Translations under genes and position numbers: made by a program
Notes under the pieces: generated by a model
What the model saw: the letters and a program-made list of their open reading frames with translations, nothing else
The model's database searches: none
What the model was told of the DNA's origin: nothing
Shown here: positions 18,263 through 27,028 of the stretch, piece after piece
How positions within the stretch are numbered: position 1 is the first letter of the stretch
Layout of the letters: the number at the start of each line of letters is the position of its first letter
NCBI RefSeq assembly: GCF_002119685.1
Contig: NZ_CP021108.1
Location: forward strand, 2,170,001-2,234,000
DNA length: 64,000 nt
Source: Bordetella genomosp. 8
Lineage (GTDB): Bacteria > Pseudomonadota > Gammaproteobacteria > Burkholderiales > Burkholderiaceae_B
Reading direction: 5' to 3'

Positions 18263-19072
18263 TCAGCCTGAAACAGGCTGGTTCAAATAAGTGTTGGGCG
18301 TGGTGCCCATCGCCCGGCGAAACATGGCGGCGAAGGCGCTGGGACTGCGGTAGCCCAGCTCGGCGGCGATGCGCGCCACGGGCTGTCCCAACGACAGGCG
18401 TCCGACCGCGTCCGCCAGCCGCACCTGCTGCACCCATTGCCGGTAGTTCAGGCCGAGTTCGGCCTGGAACAGGCGGATCAGCGTGCGGCCGCTGGCGCCG
18501 ACTTCCTGGCCCCATTCCTCGATGGTGCGATCCAGCCCGGGCTGGGCCAGGATCGCGCGGCATACCGCCTGCAGGCGCCGGTCCGCGGGCCAGGGAATGT
18601 GGATGGGAAGGACCTTGGCTTCCGCCAGTTCGGCCAGCGTCAGGGCCGCGATCTGTCCGGCGCGCCCGGCCATGGGATATTCGATGGGCAGCGACATCAG
18701 TGCCAGGATCAGCTCGCGCAGCAGGCCGCTGACTTCGATCACGCAGCATTCCGGCCAAAGGGCGCGGGCGGGCTCGGGGGCGACGTACAGGGTGCGCATG
18801 GATACCGGGCTGACCATCTCCACCTGGTGGTCGATGCCGGCCGGCACCCAGAACGCGCGCAGGGACGGCAGCGCCCACATGCCCTGCGCCGTGGTGACGC
18901 GCATGACGCCTTCCACGGCGTAGAGCAACTGCCCGCGCGGATGCTGGTGCGGCCCGGTGCTGGCGCCCGCGGTGAATTCCTTGGCCATGGCAGTGACGGC
19001 GCGCGGGACGCCCTGGTAATCGTCGGCATCGATACTGCGCGTGGGGTAGGCGGCGGGAGGATGGGCGGGCAT
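18263..19072 (-). CDS. AraC family transcriptional regulator with cupin sensor
   Basis: 269 residues. The N-terminal cupin-like sensor (HQHPRGQLLYAVEGVMRV) is followed by a C-terminal double helix-turn-helix (RTLIRLFQAELGLNYRQWVQ ... IAAELGYRSPSAFAAMFRRA, then GTTPNTYL). This is the AraC/XylS architecture, of the subgroup often found beside drug-efflux genes. It is divergent from fsr and probably regulates it. ATG 19072 was chosen; GTG 19111 would add 13 residues, and a GGAGG lies between the two, so the start is uncertain. Confidence 0.85.
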   Translation of the reverse strand: MPAHPPAAYPTRSIDADDYQGVPRAVTAMAKEFTAGASTGPHQHPRGQLLYAVEGVMRVTTAQGMWALPSLRAFWVPAGIDHQVEMVSPVSMRTLYVAPEPARALWPECCVIEVSGLLRELILALMSLPIEYPMAGRAGQIAALTLAELAEAKVLPIHIPWPADRRLQAVCRAILAQPGLDRTIEEWGQEVGASGRTLIRLFQAELGLNYRQWVQQVRLADAVGRLSLGQPVARIAAELGYRSPSAFAAMFRRAMGTTPNTYLNQPVSG

Positions 19073-19193
19073 GACATGGGCTGGACCGGGAAGATCAGCC
19101 TCCAGTGTCACTTAAACGACGATGATTGTCACCCCGCCGGTCGCATGACTTATTACACTTCGGGTTACCCCTTAATCAACACTTTTGCTGGCC

Positions 19194-20450
19194 ATGAACG
19201 CTCCCTTGCCGAATACCGCAACGGTTCCCGCTGCCGCGACCCAGGCCGCGCCCATGCCTACGCCCCAGACGTCCACCGCATTCAAGGTGCTGGGCGCGAT
19301 CAGCGTGGCGCATCTGATGAACGACATGATCCAGTCGATCCTGTTGGCCATCTATCCGATGCTGAAGGACTCGTTCTCGCTGAGCTTCAGCCAGATCGGC
19401 TTCATCACGCTGACCTATCAGATCGCCGCGTCGCTGCTGCAGCCCTGCGTGGGCCTGTACACCGACAAGCGGCCCTTGCCGTATTCGCTGCCGGTGGGCA
19501 TGGGTTTCACGCTGGTGGGCCTGCTGCTGTTGTCGGTCGCGCCGTCGTATCCCTATATCCTGCTGGCGGCGATCCTGGTGGGGACCGGGTCGTCGGTGTT
19601 CCACCCTGAGTCTTCGCGCGTGGCGCGGATGGCGTCGGGCGGGCGGCACGGACTGGCCCAGTCGCTGTTCCAGGTCGGCGGCAACGTGGGTTCCGCGTTG
19701 GGCCCGCTGCTGGCTGCCCTGGTCATCATCCCGCACGGGCAGGGCAGCGTGGCGTGGTTCTCCCTGGCGGCCTTGTTCGGCATGCTGGTCCTGATCGGCG
19801 TCGGTCGCTGGTATGGCGGCAACCGCTGGCGCCTCAAGCCCAAGGCGCGCGCGGCGGGCGGCCCGGCGCCGCTTAGCCGCAAGCGCGTGGGGCTCACGCT
19901 GGGCGTGCTGGCGGTGCTGATTTTCTCCAAGTACTTCTACCTGGCGAGCCTGAACAGCTACTTCACCTTCTACCTGATGGACAAGTTCGCGCTGCCGGTG
20001 CGTTCTGCGCAGCTGTACCTGTTCATCTTCCTGGCGGCCGTGGCGGTGGGTACGGTGGCGGGCGGGCCGATCGGCGATCGCGTCGGCCGCAAGGCGGTCA
20101 TATGGACGTCGATCCTGGGCGTCACGCCGTTCACGCTGGCGCTGCCGTATGCGAATCTGTTCTGGACGGGCGTGCTGGTTGCCATCATCGGCTTGATCCT
20201 GGCGTCGGCGTTCGCCGCCATCGTGGTGTACGCCCAGGAACTGGTGCCGGGCAAGGTGGGGACCATCGCCGGCCTGTTCTTCGGCTTTGCCTTCGGCATG
20301 GGCGGCGTGGGCGCCGCGGTGCTGGGCCATATCGCGGACCTGACCAGCATCGCCTACGTCTACAAGCTGTGCTCGTTCCTGCCCTTCCTGGGGATGATGG
20401 CGATATTCCTGCCGGACATGGAACGCGGCGGCCGGCCCGCCAAGGCCTGA
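19194..20450 (+). CDS. fsr: MFS transporter, fosmidomycin resistance protein Fsr
   Basis: 418 residues and about 12 transmembrane helices. After a short Ala/Pro-rich N-terminus, the segments SVAHLMNDMIQSILLAIYPM, GIGSSVFHPE-like GTGSSVFHPESSRVARMASG and GRHGLAQSLFQVGGNVGSALGPLL are diagnostic of the Fsr group of major facilitators. In E. coli Fsr exports fosmidomycin; natural substrates are unclear. It is divergent from an AraC regulator 121 bases away and convergent with the S9 peptidase gene. ATG 19194 follows from the family N-terminus; an upstream TTG at 19185 is possible. Confidence 0.9.
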   Translation: MNAPLPNTATVPAAATQAAPMPTPQTSTAFKVLGAISVAHLMNDMIQSILLAIYPMLKDSFSLSFSQIGFITLTYQIAASLLQPCVGLYTDKRPLPYSLPVGMGFTLVGLLLLSVAPSYPYILLAAILVGTGSSVFHPESSRVARMASGGRHGLAQSLFQVGGNVGSALGPLLAALVIIPHGQGSVAWFSLAALFGMLVLIGVGRWYGGNRWRLKPKARAAGGPAPLSRKRVGLTLGVLAVLIFSKYFYLASLNSYFTFYLMDKFALPVRSAQLYLFIFLAAVAVGTVAGGPIGDRVGRKAVIWTSILGVTPFTLALPYANLFWTGVLVAIIGLILASAFAAIVVYAQELVPGKVGTIAGLFFGFAFGMGGVGAAVLGHIADLTSIAYVYKLCSFLPFLGMMAIFLPDMERGGRPAKA

Positions 20451-20479
20451 CCGCCGCGCTCAAGGCGTGACGTGCGGGA

Positions 20480-22393
20480 TCAAGGCTTGAGGTGCTGTAC
20501 GAAGAATTTTTCCATGGCTTCGTAGAACTCGAACTTGTTCTCGTCGTTGTGGAAGCCGTGGCCTTCGTTTTCCTTGACCATGTATTCCACTTCGACGCCG
20601 CGCGCGCGCAGGGCCTCGACGACCTGGTCGCTTTCCGCCTTGTTCACGCGCGGGTCCTTGGCGCCCTGCGCGATGAACAGCGGCGTCTTGATCCGGTCGA
20701 CGTGCAGGGCCGGTGACGTGGCCTGAAGACGCTCCTTGTCCTTTTCCGGATTGCCGACCATGTCGTACATTTTTGCCAGCAGCGGCTTCCAGTAGGGCGG
20801 AATCGTGTTCATGAACGTAAACAGGTTGGACACCCCGACGTAGTCGACCGCCGCCGCGTACAGGTCGGGCGTGAAGGTGATGCCCGCCAGCGTCGCGTAG
20901 CCGCCATAGCTGCCGCCGTAGATGCCGATGCGCTTGGGATCGGCGATGCCTTGCGAAATCAGCCACTGCACGCCGTCGGTGATGTCATCCTGCATCGCCA
21001 GGCCCCATTGTCCGAAGCTGGCTTCCCAGAACTTGCGTCCGTAGCCCGTGGAGCCGCGGAAGTTGATCTGCAACACGCCGAAGCCCCGGTTCGCCAGGAA
21101 CTGGGCTTCCGCGTTATAGCCCCAGCTGTCGCGCGCCCACGGGCCGCCATGGGGATTAACGATGATGGGCAGGCCGCGCGGTTCGCGGCCCACGGGCAGG
21201 GTCAGGTATCCGTGCAGCGTCAGGCCGTCGCGGCTCTGGTAGGTGATGGGTTGGACCGGCGCCATGTCGGCTTCCGGCAGGGCGGGATTGATGTCGGCCA
21301 GCTTGACCAGCGTGTCGCTCTTGACGTCGTAGACGTAGCGCGAGCCCGGCGTGCGGTCGTTGTACGCCGCGACGATGAATTTGTCCTCGGCGCGGGTTTC
21401 GCCCTGCAGCGCGAATTCATAGCCTTGCAGGCGGTCGCCCAGCTTGCGGTAGATGGCTTCGATCTGCATATCGAAGAACTTGCGCTGCGGCTTGTCGGTC
21501 TCGTAGGTCGCCACCGTCAGCACCTTGCGGCGGCGCGAATAGCCGATGCCGCCCAGGTCCGCCTTGCGCGGATCGAACAGCATTTCCTCCGCGTCGGGCT
21601 GGGCGGGATCGATGCGCACCAGCGCCAGCGTGTCGCGTCCGCGGTTGCTCAGCGCATAGAGCTGTTTGTCGTCGAAGGTGAACAGCACCGGGCTGACCGT
21701 CGTGCGGTAGTCGGTGGTGATCAAGGGGCGGAAGGGCTGCTCTTCGTCGTCGCGGTACAGCAGCGTCGTATTCAGGCCGTCGCTGGTGATCGCGGCGCGC
21801 ACTTTGCCGGCGTGGTCGGTTTGCCAGCCGACCACGTTGCCGGGATTTTGCGCCACGCGCACCGATGCACCGGTATGGACGTTGACGCGGTAGACGTCGA
21901 AGACCTGCGGGTCGCGCTGGTTGTGGTTGATCAGGATGTGCTCGGGATCGTCTTCCAGGTCGTCCGCGATGCCGGCGCGCACCTGCTCGAACGGGGTCAG
22001 GTCGACGACCTTGCCGTCGTGCACGTTGACCGCCAGGACGTGGAAATTCTCGTCGCCGCCGAAATCCTTGGCGTAGAGGATGGTGTCCGAGCCCTTCCAT
22101 ACATAGCTGCCGATGTCGCGCGCCGTTTCGCTGGTGATCTTGCGCGGCTCGCCGACCGGCGTGGCGCCTTGCAACGACTGGACGAAGATGTTCATGCGCG
22201 GCGGCTGGCCTTCCACGCTGACCGGGCGCATGAAGGCGATCATGCTGCCGTCGTCGGAAAGGCGGAAATAGCCGCGGTCGGGGTTGCGGAAGAAATCCTT
22301 CAGGGGGTACTGCCGCGGTGCCGCGGCCGGCGCGCCGGGCGTGGCGCCGATCAGGGTCGCTGCCAGCAGGGTGCGCGTCATGAATTTGAACAA
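20480..22393 (-). CDS. S9 family prolyl oligopeptidase-like peptidase, exported
   Basis: 637 residues if started at TTG 22393, which lies five bases after AAGGAGA; ATG 22381 would be 17 bases from it. The N-terminus (RTLLAATLIGATPGAPAAAP) is a signal peptide. A beta-propeller (about 40-370) precedes an alpha/beta-hydrolase domain with nucleophile S495 in GGSYGG, D580 in GAKDPRV and H612 in NEGHGFH. The triad is complete. Members such as dipeptidyl/acylaminoacyl peptidases cleave short peptides; here the site is the periplasm. Expressed alone, divergent from the small lipoprotein gene. Confidence 0.9.
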   Translation of the reverse strand: MFKFMTRTLLAATLIGATPGAPAAAPRQYPLKDFFRNPDRGYFRLSDDGSMIAFMRPVSVEGQPPRMNIFVQSLQGATPVGEPRKITSETARDIGSYVWKGSDTILYAKDFGGDENFHVLAVNVHDGKVVDLTPFEQVRAGIADDLEDDPEHILINHNQRDPQVFDVYRVNVHTGASVRVAQNPGNVVGWQTDHAGKVRAAITSDGLNTTLLYRDDEEQPFRPLITTDYRTTVSPVLFTFDDKQLYALSNRGRDTLALVRIDPAQPDAEEMLFDPRKADLGGIGYSRRRKVLTVATYETDKPQRKFFDMQIEAIYRKLGDRLQGYEFALQGETRAEDKFIVAAYNDRTPGSRYVYDVKSDTLVKLADINPALPEADMAPVQPITYQSRDGLTLHGYLTLPVGREPRGLPIIVNPHGGPWARDSWGYNAEAQFLANRGFGVLQINFRGSTGYGRKFWEASFGQWGLAMQDDITDGVQWLISQGIADPKRIGIYGGSYGGYATLAGITFTPDLYAAAVDYVGVSNLFTFMNTIPPYWKPLLAKMYDMVGNPEKDKERLQATSPALHVDRIKTPLFIAQGAKDPRVNKAESDQVVEALRARGVEVEYMVKENEGHGFHNDENKFEFYEAMEKFFVQHLKP

Positions 22394-22550
22394 TGCGGTC
22401 TCCTTTTGAGTCGCCGTGTGGTCCGGTGGCGCGGTGTGCGCGCAGTGCGTTCGATGATGCCACGCGACGCGGGGGCATGTCGAACGGGGCGTTCCGCCAC
22501 CCGTGCCGCGCCGGATGAGGGATAATTGCGCCTCCTTGATCGGAGGACCT

Positions 22551-22991
22551 ATGTTCAGGATATATGCCGCGGCCGCCATGCTGGCCTTCGGCCTGGCCGG
22601 ATGCACGTTCGGCATCGCGCCCGGGCGCGTATCGCCGTCCGGCGATTACAAGATCGCGGTCAACTACCAGTCAGCCTACAACATTGCCAAGGCCCAGGCC
22701 GAGCAATGCCTGACCGGCAAGTCGGCCTATCGGGTGGTGGGCAATCTGGATACCGTCGGCCGCAAGGGCCAGGTAAAGGTGCTGGCACCGTTTACGGACA
22801 ACAATATCGCCCTGGTCAACCTGGCCGCCATCGACGATCGCAATACCGACGTGCACATCGAAATGTGGGGCGAGAGCATCTGGAACGCCGACGCCGTGAT
22901 CGCGATGCGCGACGCCATCCAGTTCCAGATCCCGGCCTGCACGTCCTACATGCCGACCGATTCCACGGTGAAGAGCAAGCCGGCCCGCTAG
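22551..22991 (+). CDS. Small putative lipoprotein
   Basis: 146 residues beginning with a lipoprotein signal whose lipobox LAGC ends near residue 18, so it is likely lipidated and membrane-anchored. GGAGG precedes ATG 22551 at good distance. The mature domain is mixed alpha/beta ([17 protein letters not shown], ... [14 protein letters not shown]), with two further cysteines. I recognise a Bordetella/Burkholderiales-type conserved lipoprotein but no function. The stop overlaps the convergent thioesterase stop by four bases. Confidence 0.75.
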   Translation: MFRIYAAAAMLAFGLAGCTFGIAPGRVSPSGDYKIAVNYQSAYNIAKAQAEQCLTGKSAYRVVGNLDTVGRKGQVKVLAPFTDNNIALVNLAAIDDRNTDVHIEMWGESIWNADAVIAMRDAIQFQIPACTSYMPTDSTVKSKPAR

Positions 22992-23446
22992 TCCGTTCCC
23001 ACCCGGGCAGGCTGCGCGGCGTCGGGCTTGGGGCGGACGATACGGAAGGTGCCGGAAGCCTTGCAGACCACCTCGCCGCCGGCATTGCGGATCTCGCCTT
23101 CGCAGAACGCAATGGAGCGGCCGCGTTTCAGGCAGCGCGCCTCGATGACCAGGTCGCCGTTGGCGGGCGAGAAGAAACTGGTCGTCATATCTATGGTGGC
23201 CATGCTGACGCCGGCCTCCAGGTCGGCGCGGGCGGCAGCGCTGAGCGTGAAATCCAGTACGCTCATCAAGGTGCCGCCGTGCACGTCGCCGCGGCTATTG
23301 GTAAGCTGCACGCGCCAGGGCAGGCGGGTGCGCGCCAGGCCGGGTTCGATATGATCGGGCAGCAGCCCCAGGTATTCCATCAGCGGGATGTGGGCGCCGA
23401 AGTAGTCGGTGCCGGTGCTCGGGTTGTCGCGGTGCTTCGTTTCCAT
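22988..23446 (-). CDS. PaaI family hot-dog thioesterase
   Basis: 152 residues with the hot-dog helix motif [18 protein letters not shown] (H58-G-G). This is the signature of PaaI/YdiI-type acyl-CoA thioesterases, whose aspartate acts in hydrolysis; D66 (in SVLDFTL) is the candidate here. It is a cytoplasmic homotetramer in the family. It cleaves phenylacetyl-type or short-chain CoA thioesters. Divergent from dinB with only 29 bases between starts, so the two promoters must overlap or lie within the other gene. Confidence 0.85.
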   Translation of the reverse strand: METKHRDNPSTGTDYFGAHIPLMEYLGLLPDHIEPGLARTRLPWRVQLTNSRGDVHGGTLMSVLDFTLSAAARADLEAGVSMATIDMTTSFFSPANGDLVIEARCLKRGRSIAFCEGEIRNAGGEVVCKASGTFRIVRPKPDAAQPARVGTD

Positions 23447-23475
23447 AAGCCGTCGGTTCGTCGTTGATCATCACC

Positions 23476-24537
23476 ATGCGGAAAATCGTACACATCGACA
23501 TGGACGCTTTCTACGCGTCGGTCGAACAGCGCGACGATCCCACGCTGCGCGGCCTGCCCGTCGTGGTGGCCTGGAAGGGGCCGCGTTCGGTGGTGTGCGC
23601 GGCGTCGTACGAGGCGCGCCGCTTCGGCGTGCATTCGGCGATGTCGGTGGCGCGGGCGCTGCGCCTGTGTCCGCAGGCGATATACGTCGCGCCGGATTTT
23701 ACGCGGTATCGCGACGTCTCCCGCCAGGTGCGCGAGATATTCGTTCGCCACACGGACATGGTCGAACCTCTGTCGCTGGACGAGGCCTATCTGGACGTCA
23801 CGTCCAACAAACTGTCGCTGCCTTCGGCCACCGAGGTCGCGCAGATCATACGGCGCCAGATCCGCGAGGAAACCGGCTTGACGGCGTCGGCCGGCGTGGC
23901 GCCCAACAAATTCCTGGCCAAGATCGCCTCGGATTGGAACAAGCCGGACGGCATTTTCGTGGTGCGGCCGCGCGATGTCATGGCCTTCCTGCGGCCGCTG
24001 CCGGTGCGCAAGGTGCCCGGGGTGGGCAAGGTGACCCAGGCGAAGATGGAAGAGCTCGGCATCCTGACGGTGGGCGACCTGGAACTGCGGCCTGTGGATG
24101 AGCTCGAGTACCACTTCGGCCGCTATGGCCGCCGCCTGCATGAGCTGGCCCATGGCATGGACGATCGCGTGGTGGAGGCGGACCAGGTAGCGCAGCAGGT
24201 GAGCGCCGAGACGACCTTCGAAACCGACCTGCGCCTGGACGAATTGGGCGAAGCCATCGGCCGGCTGGCCGAGCGCGTATGGGAGCAGGCTGCCCGCAAG
24301 CGCGGCATCGGGCGCACGATCACCCTGAAGCTGAAGACGGATCGTTTCCGGCTGCTGACCCGCAGCCATACGCTGCCGGGCCCGCCGGCGTCGGCGCAGG
24401 CGCTGGCCGAGATGGCCAGGCAATTGCGCGGGCGCGTGGAACTGCCGGCTTCGACGCTCTACCGGCTGGTGGGGGTAGGGATGAGCAACTTTCCCGACGG
24501 CGAGGACATCGCGCGGCAGGTGGAGCTGTTCGGGTGA
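23476..24537 (+). CDS. dinB: DNA polymerase IV (Y-family translesion polymerase)
   Basis: 353 residues. The palm residues are D8 in HIDMDAFYASVE and D102-E103 in LSLDEAYLD; the steric-gate FYAS is in place. The helix-hairpin-helix RKVPGVGKVTQAKMEELGI and little-finger domain (FETDLR ... TITLKLKTDRF) follow. It ends in QVELFG, resembling the short clamp-binding tail of DinB proteins. It copies past damaged bases and is error-prone on undamaged DNA. ATG 23476 was taken; TTG 23464 is possible. No LexA-box-like sequence is visible in the 29 bases upstream. Confidence 0.95.
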   Translation: MRKIVHIDMDAFYASVEQRDDPTLRGLPVVVAWKGPRSVVCAASYEARRFGVHSAMSVARALRLCPQAIYVAPDFTRYRDVSRQVREIFVRHTDMVEPLSLDEAYLDVTSNKLSLPSATEVAQIIRRQIREETGLTASAGVAPNKFLAKIASDWNKPDGIFVVRPRDVMAFLRPLPVRKVPGVGKVTQAKMEELGILTVGDLELRPVDELEYHFGRYGRRLHELAHGMDDRVVEADQVAQQVSAETTFETDLRLDELGEAIGRLAERVWEQAARKRGIGRTITLKLKTDRFRLLTRSHTLPGPPASAQALAEMARQLRGRVELPASTLYRLVGVGMSNFPDGEDIARQVELFG

Positions 24538-24541
24538 TAGT

Positions 24542-24617
24542 CCCACCCCCCGAAGCGCTGCGCGGGGGGGGGGGTAGCCCCACCCCCGAAGCGCTGCGCG
24601 CTTCCCCCTCAAGGGGG
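24542..24617. repeat. Duplicated GC-rich intergenic repeat with G11 tract
   Basis: Two copies of CACCCCCGAAGCGCTGCGCG lie 36 bases apart (from about 24545 and 24581). The first runs into an 11-base G tract (24564-24574). The second continues into CCCCCTCAAGGGGG (24604-24617), a short stem-loop. From memory, this family of sequences is a common dispersed intergenic element in Bordetella and other Burkholderiales; the first copy looks truncated and slipped. It lies between convergent dinB and yqeY. Confidence 0.6.
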
Positions 24618-24690
24618 CGATGCCTACGGACCGGCGGAGCCGGATCCGTGGCATCCCCGGTTTGGGAGCACCTGTTTTTTCCGCCGGGGC

Positions 24691-24719
24691 GCCCCAAGGC
24701 AAAAAAGCCCTCTTGGGGC
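24691..24719. terminator. Stem-loop in the dinB-yqeY intergenic region
   Basis: GCCCCAAG (24691-24698) pairs with CTTGGGGC (24712-24719) over a 13-base loop containing AAAAAA. It sits between the two convergent stops, 28 bases from the yqeY stop. It lacks a following U-tract but contains an internal A-tract in the loop, and may be part of the dispersed repeat. Confidence 0.45.
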
Positions 24720-24747
24720 AGCAAGCCGGTTTACCGCCGCGGCGGGG

Positions 24748-25209
24748 TCAGGCCAGGCGGCTCTTGACCTGTTGCGATACGGCGGACATGTCGGCCTTGC
24801 CGGCCAGGGCGGGCTTCAGGATGGCCATGATTTTGCCCATGGCGGCCGGGCCCGTCACGCCCTGCTTGTGGACGTCTTCCATGGCGGCGGCGATCGCCGC
24901 GTCGATTTCGGCCTGCGTGGCGGCCTGTGGCAGGAATTCCTGCAGCACAGCCAGTTCGGCCTTTTCCTGTTCCGCGGTTTCGGTGCGGCCCGCCTGTTCG
25001 AAGGCGGCGATGGATTCGCGCCGCTGCTTGACCTGCTTTTCGACGATGGCGGTGACTTCGGCGTCGCTCAGTTCGCGGCGTTCGTCGACTTCTTTCTGCT
25101 TGACCGCGGCGGACAGGAAGCGCAGCGTGCCCAGCCGTGCCGTGTCCTTGGCGCGCATGGCGTCCTTGATGGCGGCGGCCAGATTGTCTTTGAGCGAGGA
25201 AGTGCTCAT
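24748..25209 (-). CDS. GatB/YqeY domain protein
   Basis: 153 residues, nearly the whole YqeY family length. It begins SLKDNLAAAIKDAMRAKDTARLGTLRFL and contains EKQVKQRRESIAAFEQAGR and LQEFLPQ, all family hallmarks. The domain resembles the C-terminal part of GatB, which binds tRNA in the amidotransferase. YqeY itself has been linked to tRNA amidotransfer, but the function is not settled. In many bacteria it follows rpsU; here no rpsU is present upstream, and it stands alone. Confidence 0.88.
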   Translation of the reverse strand: MSTSSLKDNLAAAIKDAMRAKDTARLGTLRFLSAAVKQKEVDERRELSDAEVTAIVEKQVKQRRESIAAFEQAGRTETAEQEKAELAVLQEFLPQAATQAEIDAAIAAAMEDVHKQGVTGPAAMGKIMAILKPALAGKADMSAVSQQVKSRLA

Positions 25210-25330
25210 GGTGGAACCTCGTGCTAGCTGGAATCGTGATGGGGCGCCGCGCCCCGGGGCGGGTGACGCAGGGCGCGGCGCGACATCCGTATTATGAACG
25301 GTCGCGCACGCCGCCCGCGCGCGACCCCGT

Positions 25331-25771
25331 TTACTTGACCGTCGCCAGGTCGCCCTTCAGCGCGACGCCCGCGATCACCGCGCCGGCATGGCATTCGTAC
25401 TTCGCCGGATCGCGGTTCACCTCTTTCTTGTAGTAGCTGACGATGTTGATCACCGCATTGGCGCCGGCTTTCTTGGCGGCTTCCTGCAGCGAGACCAGGG
25501 CGGATTGCGCGGCCCAGTCGCAGGCCTTTTCGTCGCTCTTGCCGAAGGCGTTGGTCTTGCGGTTGGTGACGACATTGGCTTCCAGCACCTTGCCGGACGG
25601 GCCGGTGCCGGCCAGGTAGAACTTCACGCTGCCATCGAGTTTGCCGCCGTCGGTGGCGTTCTTCACTGCTTCCTGGAACGACTGCATGACCGTGCGGTCG
25701 GCGGCGTGTGCGGCGGGCGCGCAGGCCAGGGCCAGGGCCAGGCATGCCAGGGATTTCAGGCTCGGGGACAT
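25331..25771 (-). CDS. Small exported protein of unknown function
   Basis: 146 residues with a clear signal peptide (LACLALALACAPAAHAADR). The mature domain contains KKAGANAVINIVSYYKK and YECHAGAVIAGVALKGD, a pattern loosely like YbjQ-type heavy-metal-binding domains. From memory, such proteins are often labelled excinuclease ATPase subunit in databases, which their size and signal peptide do not support. AAAGGAG precedes ATG 25771. A GC stem-loop with no U-tract (25241-25255) lies between this gene and yqeY. It lies immediately downstream of the APE cluster, 30 bases after its last stop, and may be cotranscribed. Confidence 0.7.
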   Translation of the reverse strand: MSPSLKSLACLALALACAPAAHAADRTVMQSFQEAVKNATDGGKLDGSVKFYLAGTGPSGKVLEANVVTNRKTNAFGKSDEKACDWAAQSALVSLQEAAKKAGANAVINIVSYYKKEVNRDPAKYECHAGAVIAGVALKGDLATVK

Positions 25772-25801
25772 CGGCAAAGCTCCTTTGCGGTTGGAAAAAC
25801 G

Positions 25802-27028
25802 TTAGCGCCAGCGGCGGAAGATCAGCGACGTGTTGATCCCGCCGAAGGCGAAGTTGTTGTTCATCACATATTCGTTGGACAGCGTCCGGCCCTGGTCGCG
25901 CAGGTAGTCCAGCGTGCCGCAGCGCGGGTCCACGTGTTCCAGGTTGAGCGTAGGCGCATACCAGTCGCTATTCATCATCTCGATGCTGAACCAGGACTCC
26001 AGCGCCCCGCAGGCGCCCAGGGTGTGTCCCAGATAGCTTTTCTGCGAGCTGATGGCGATATCCGTGCCGAAGACCGCCTGGGTGGCCAGGGTTTCGGCGA
26101 TGTCGCCCTGCTCGGTGGCGGTGCCGTGCCCGTTCACGTAGCCGATCGCGGACGGCGCCAGGTCGGCGTCGCGTAGCGCCATTTCCATGGCCACCTGCAT
26201 GGTGGCGGCTTCCGGCCGTGTGATGTGGGTGCCGTCCGAGTTGCACCCGAAGCCGACGATTTCGGCATGGATGCGGGCGCCGCGTGCCTGCGCGTGGTCC
26301 AGGTCTTCCAGCACCAGCATGCCGGCGCCTTCGCCGACGACCAGGCCGTCGCGCGCGCTGTCGTAGGGACGCGGCGAGCGCTCGGGCGCGTCGTTGCGCT
26401 GGCTGGTCGCGTACAGCGCGTCGAAGACCAGGGCTTCGCTGGGGCAGAGTTCTTCCGCGCCGCCGGCCAGCATGAGCGCCTGGCGTCCATAGCGGATGGC
26501 TTCGTAGGCGTAGCCGATGCCCTGGCTGCCCGAGGTGCAGGCGCTGGACGTGGGAATGATGCGGCCCTTTAGGCCGAAGAAGATGCCGATATTGGCCGCG
26601 GTGGTGTGCGGCATCATGCGCACGTAGGAGTTGGCGCTCAGGTCGTCGGTGACGCCATTCAGCAGCATATTGCCGAAGGCCTTGATTTCGGCCGTGCTGC
26701 CGGTGGACGAGCCGCAAGCCACGCCCATGCGGCCGTCGGCGATGGCGGGATCGTCCAGCAGGCCGGCGTCGGCCAGCGCCATTTCGGCGCTGCGCACCGA
26801 CAGCTGCGACACCCGGCCCATGCTGCGCAACTGCTTGCGCGTCCAGTGCGCGGGCGGCGCGAAACCATGCACGGGGCCGGCCAGCCGCGTGCCCATTTCC
26901 GCATAGCGCTCCCATTCGGGCATGTACTGGATGGCGTTGCGGCCAGCCTCGAAGGCCGTGCGCACGGCCGGCCAATCGTTGCCCAGTGCACAGATGCCGG
27001 CCATGCCGGTGACGACCACGCGCTTCAT
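25802..27028 (-). CDS. Beta-ketoacyl-ACP synthase of the APE cluster (ApeR-like)
   Basis: 408 residues, a complete FabF-fold ketosynthase. The nucleophile C164 is in SSACTSGSQG, the catalytic H301 in NGHGTATEQGD and H335 in YLGHTLGACG. It condenses malonyl-ACP with the growing polyene. This is one of two full ketosynthases in the cluster. Start overlaps the ketoreductase stop by one base (TGATG). It is the last gene of the 17-gene APE operon. Which ketosynthase does initiation and which does extension cannot be read from sequence. Confidence 0.9.
   Translation of the reverse strand: MKRVVVTGMAGICALGNDWPAVRTAFEAGRNAIQYMPEWERYAEMGTRLAGPVHGFAPPAHWTRKQLRSMGRVSQLSVRSAEMALADAGLLDDPAIADGRMGVACGSSTGSTAEIKAFGNMLLNGVTDDLSANSYVRMMPHTTAANIGIFFGLKGRIIPTSSACTSGSQGIGYAYEAIRYGRQALMLAGGAEELCPSEALVFDALYATSQRNDAPERSPRPYDSARDGLVVGEGAGMLVLEDLDHAQARGARIHAEIVGFGCNSDGTHITRPEAATMQVAMEMALRDADLAPSAIGYVNGHGTATEQGDIAETLATQAVFGTDIAISSQKSYLGHTLGACGALESWFSIEMMNSDWYAPTLNLEHVDPRCGTLDYLRDQGRTLSNEYVMNNNFAFGGINTSLIFRRWR

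Noticed and set aside
15980..18271. Long open frame (763 codons) on the plus strand opposite PBP1a
   Set aside because: It is a shadow in high-GC DNA of a gene with all catalytic motifs; the composition (His, Arg, Gln, Gly-rich) and lack of family motifs are typical of antisense frames.
20951..22525. Open frame of 524 codons opposite the S9 peptidase
   Set aside because: Antisense of a clear peptidase gene; no motif, no ribosome-binding site, unnatural composition.
24564..24574. G11 homopolymer considered as a phase-variation switch
   Set aside because: It lies between convergent genes (dinB and yqeY), not in a promoter or coding frame, and is part of a repeat copy.
25241..25255. GGGGCG-CCG-CGCCCC stem as terminator between the exported protein gene and yqeY
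   Set aside because: Three-base loop and no U-tract; in this GC-rich DNA such stems are common by chance.
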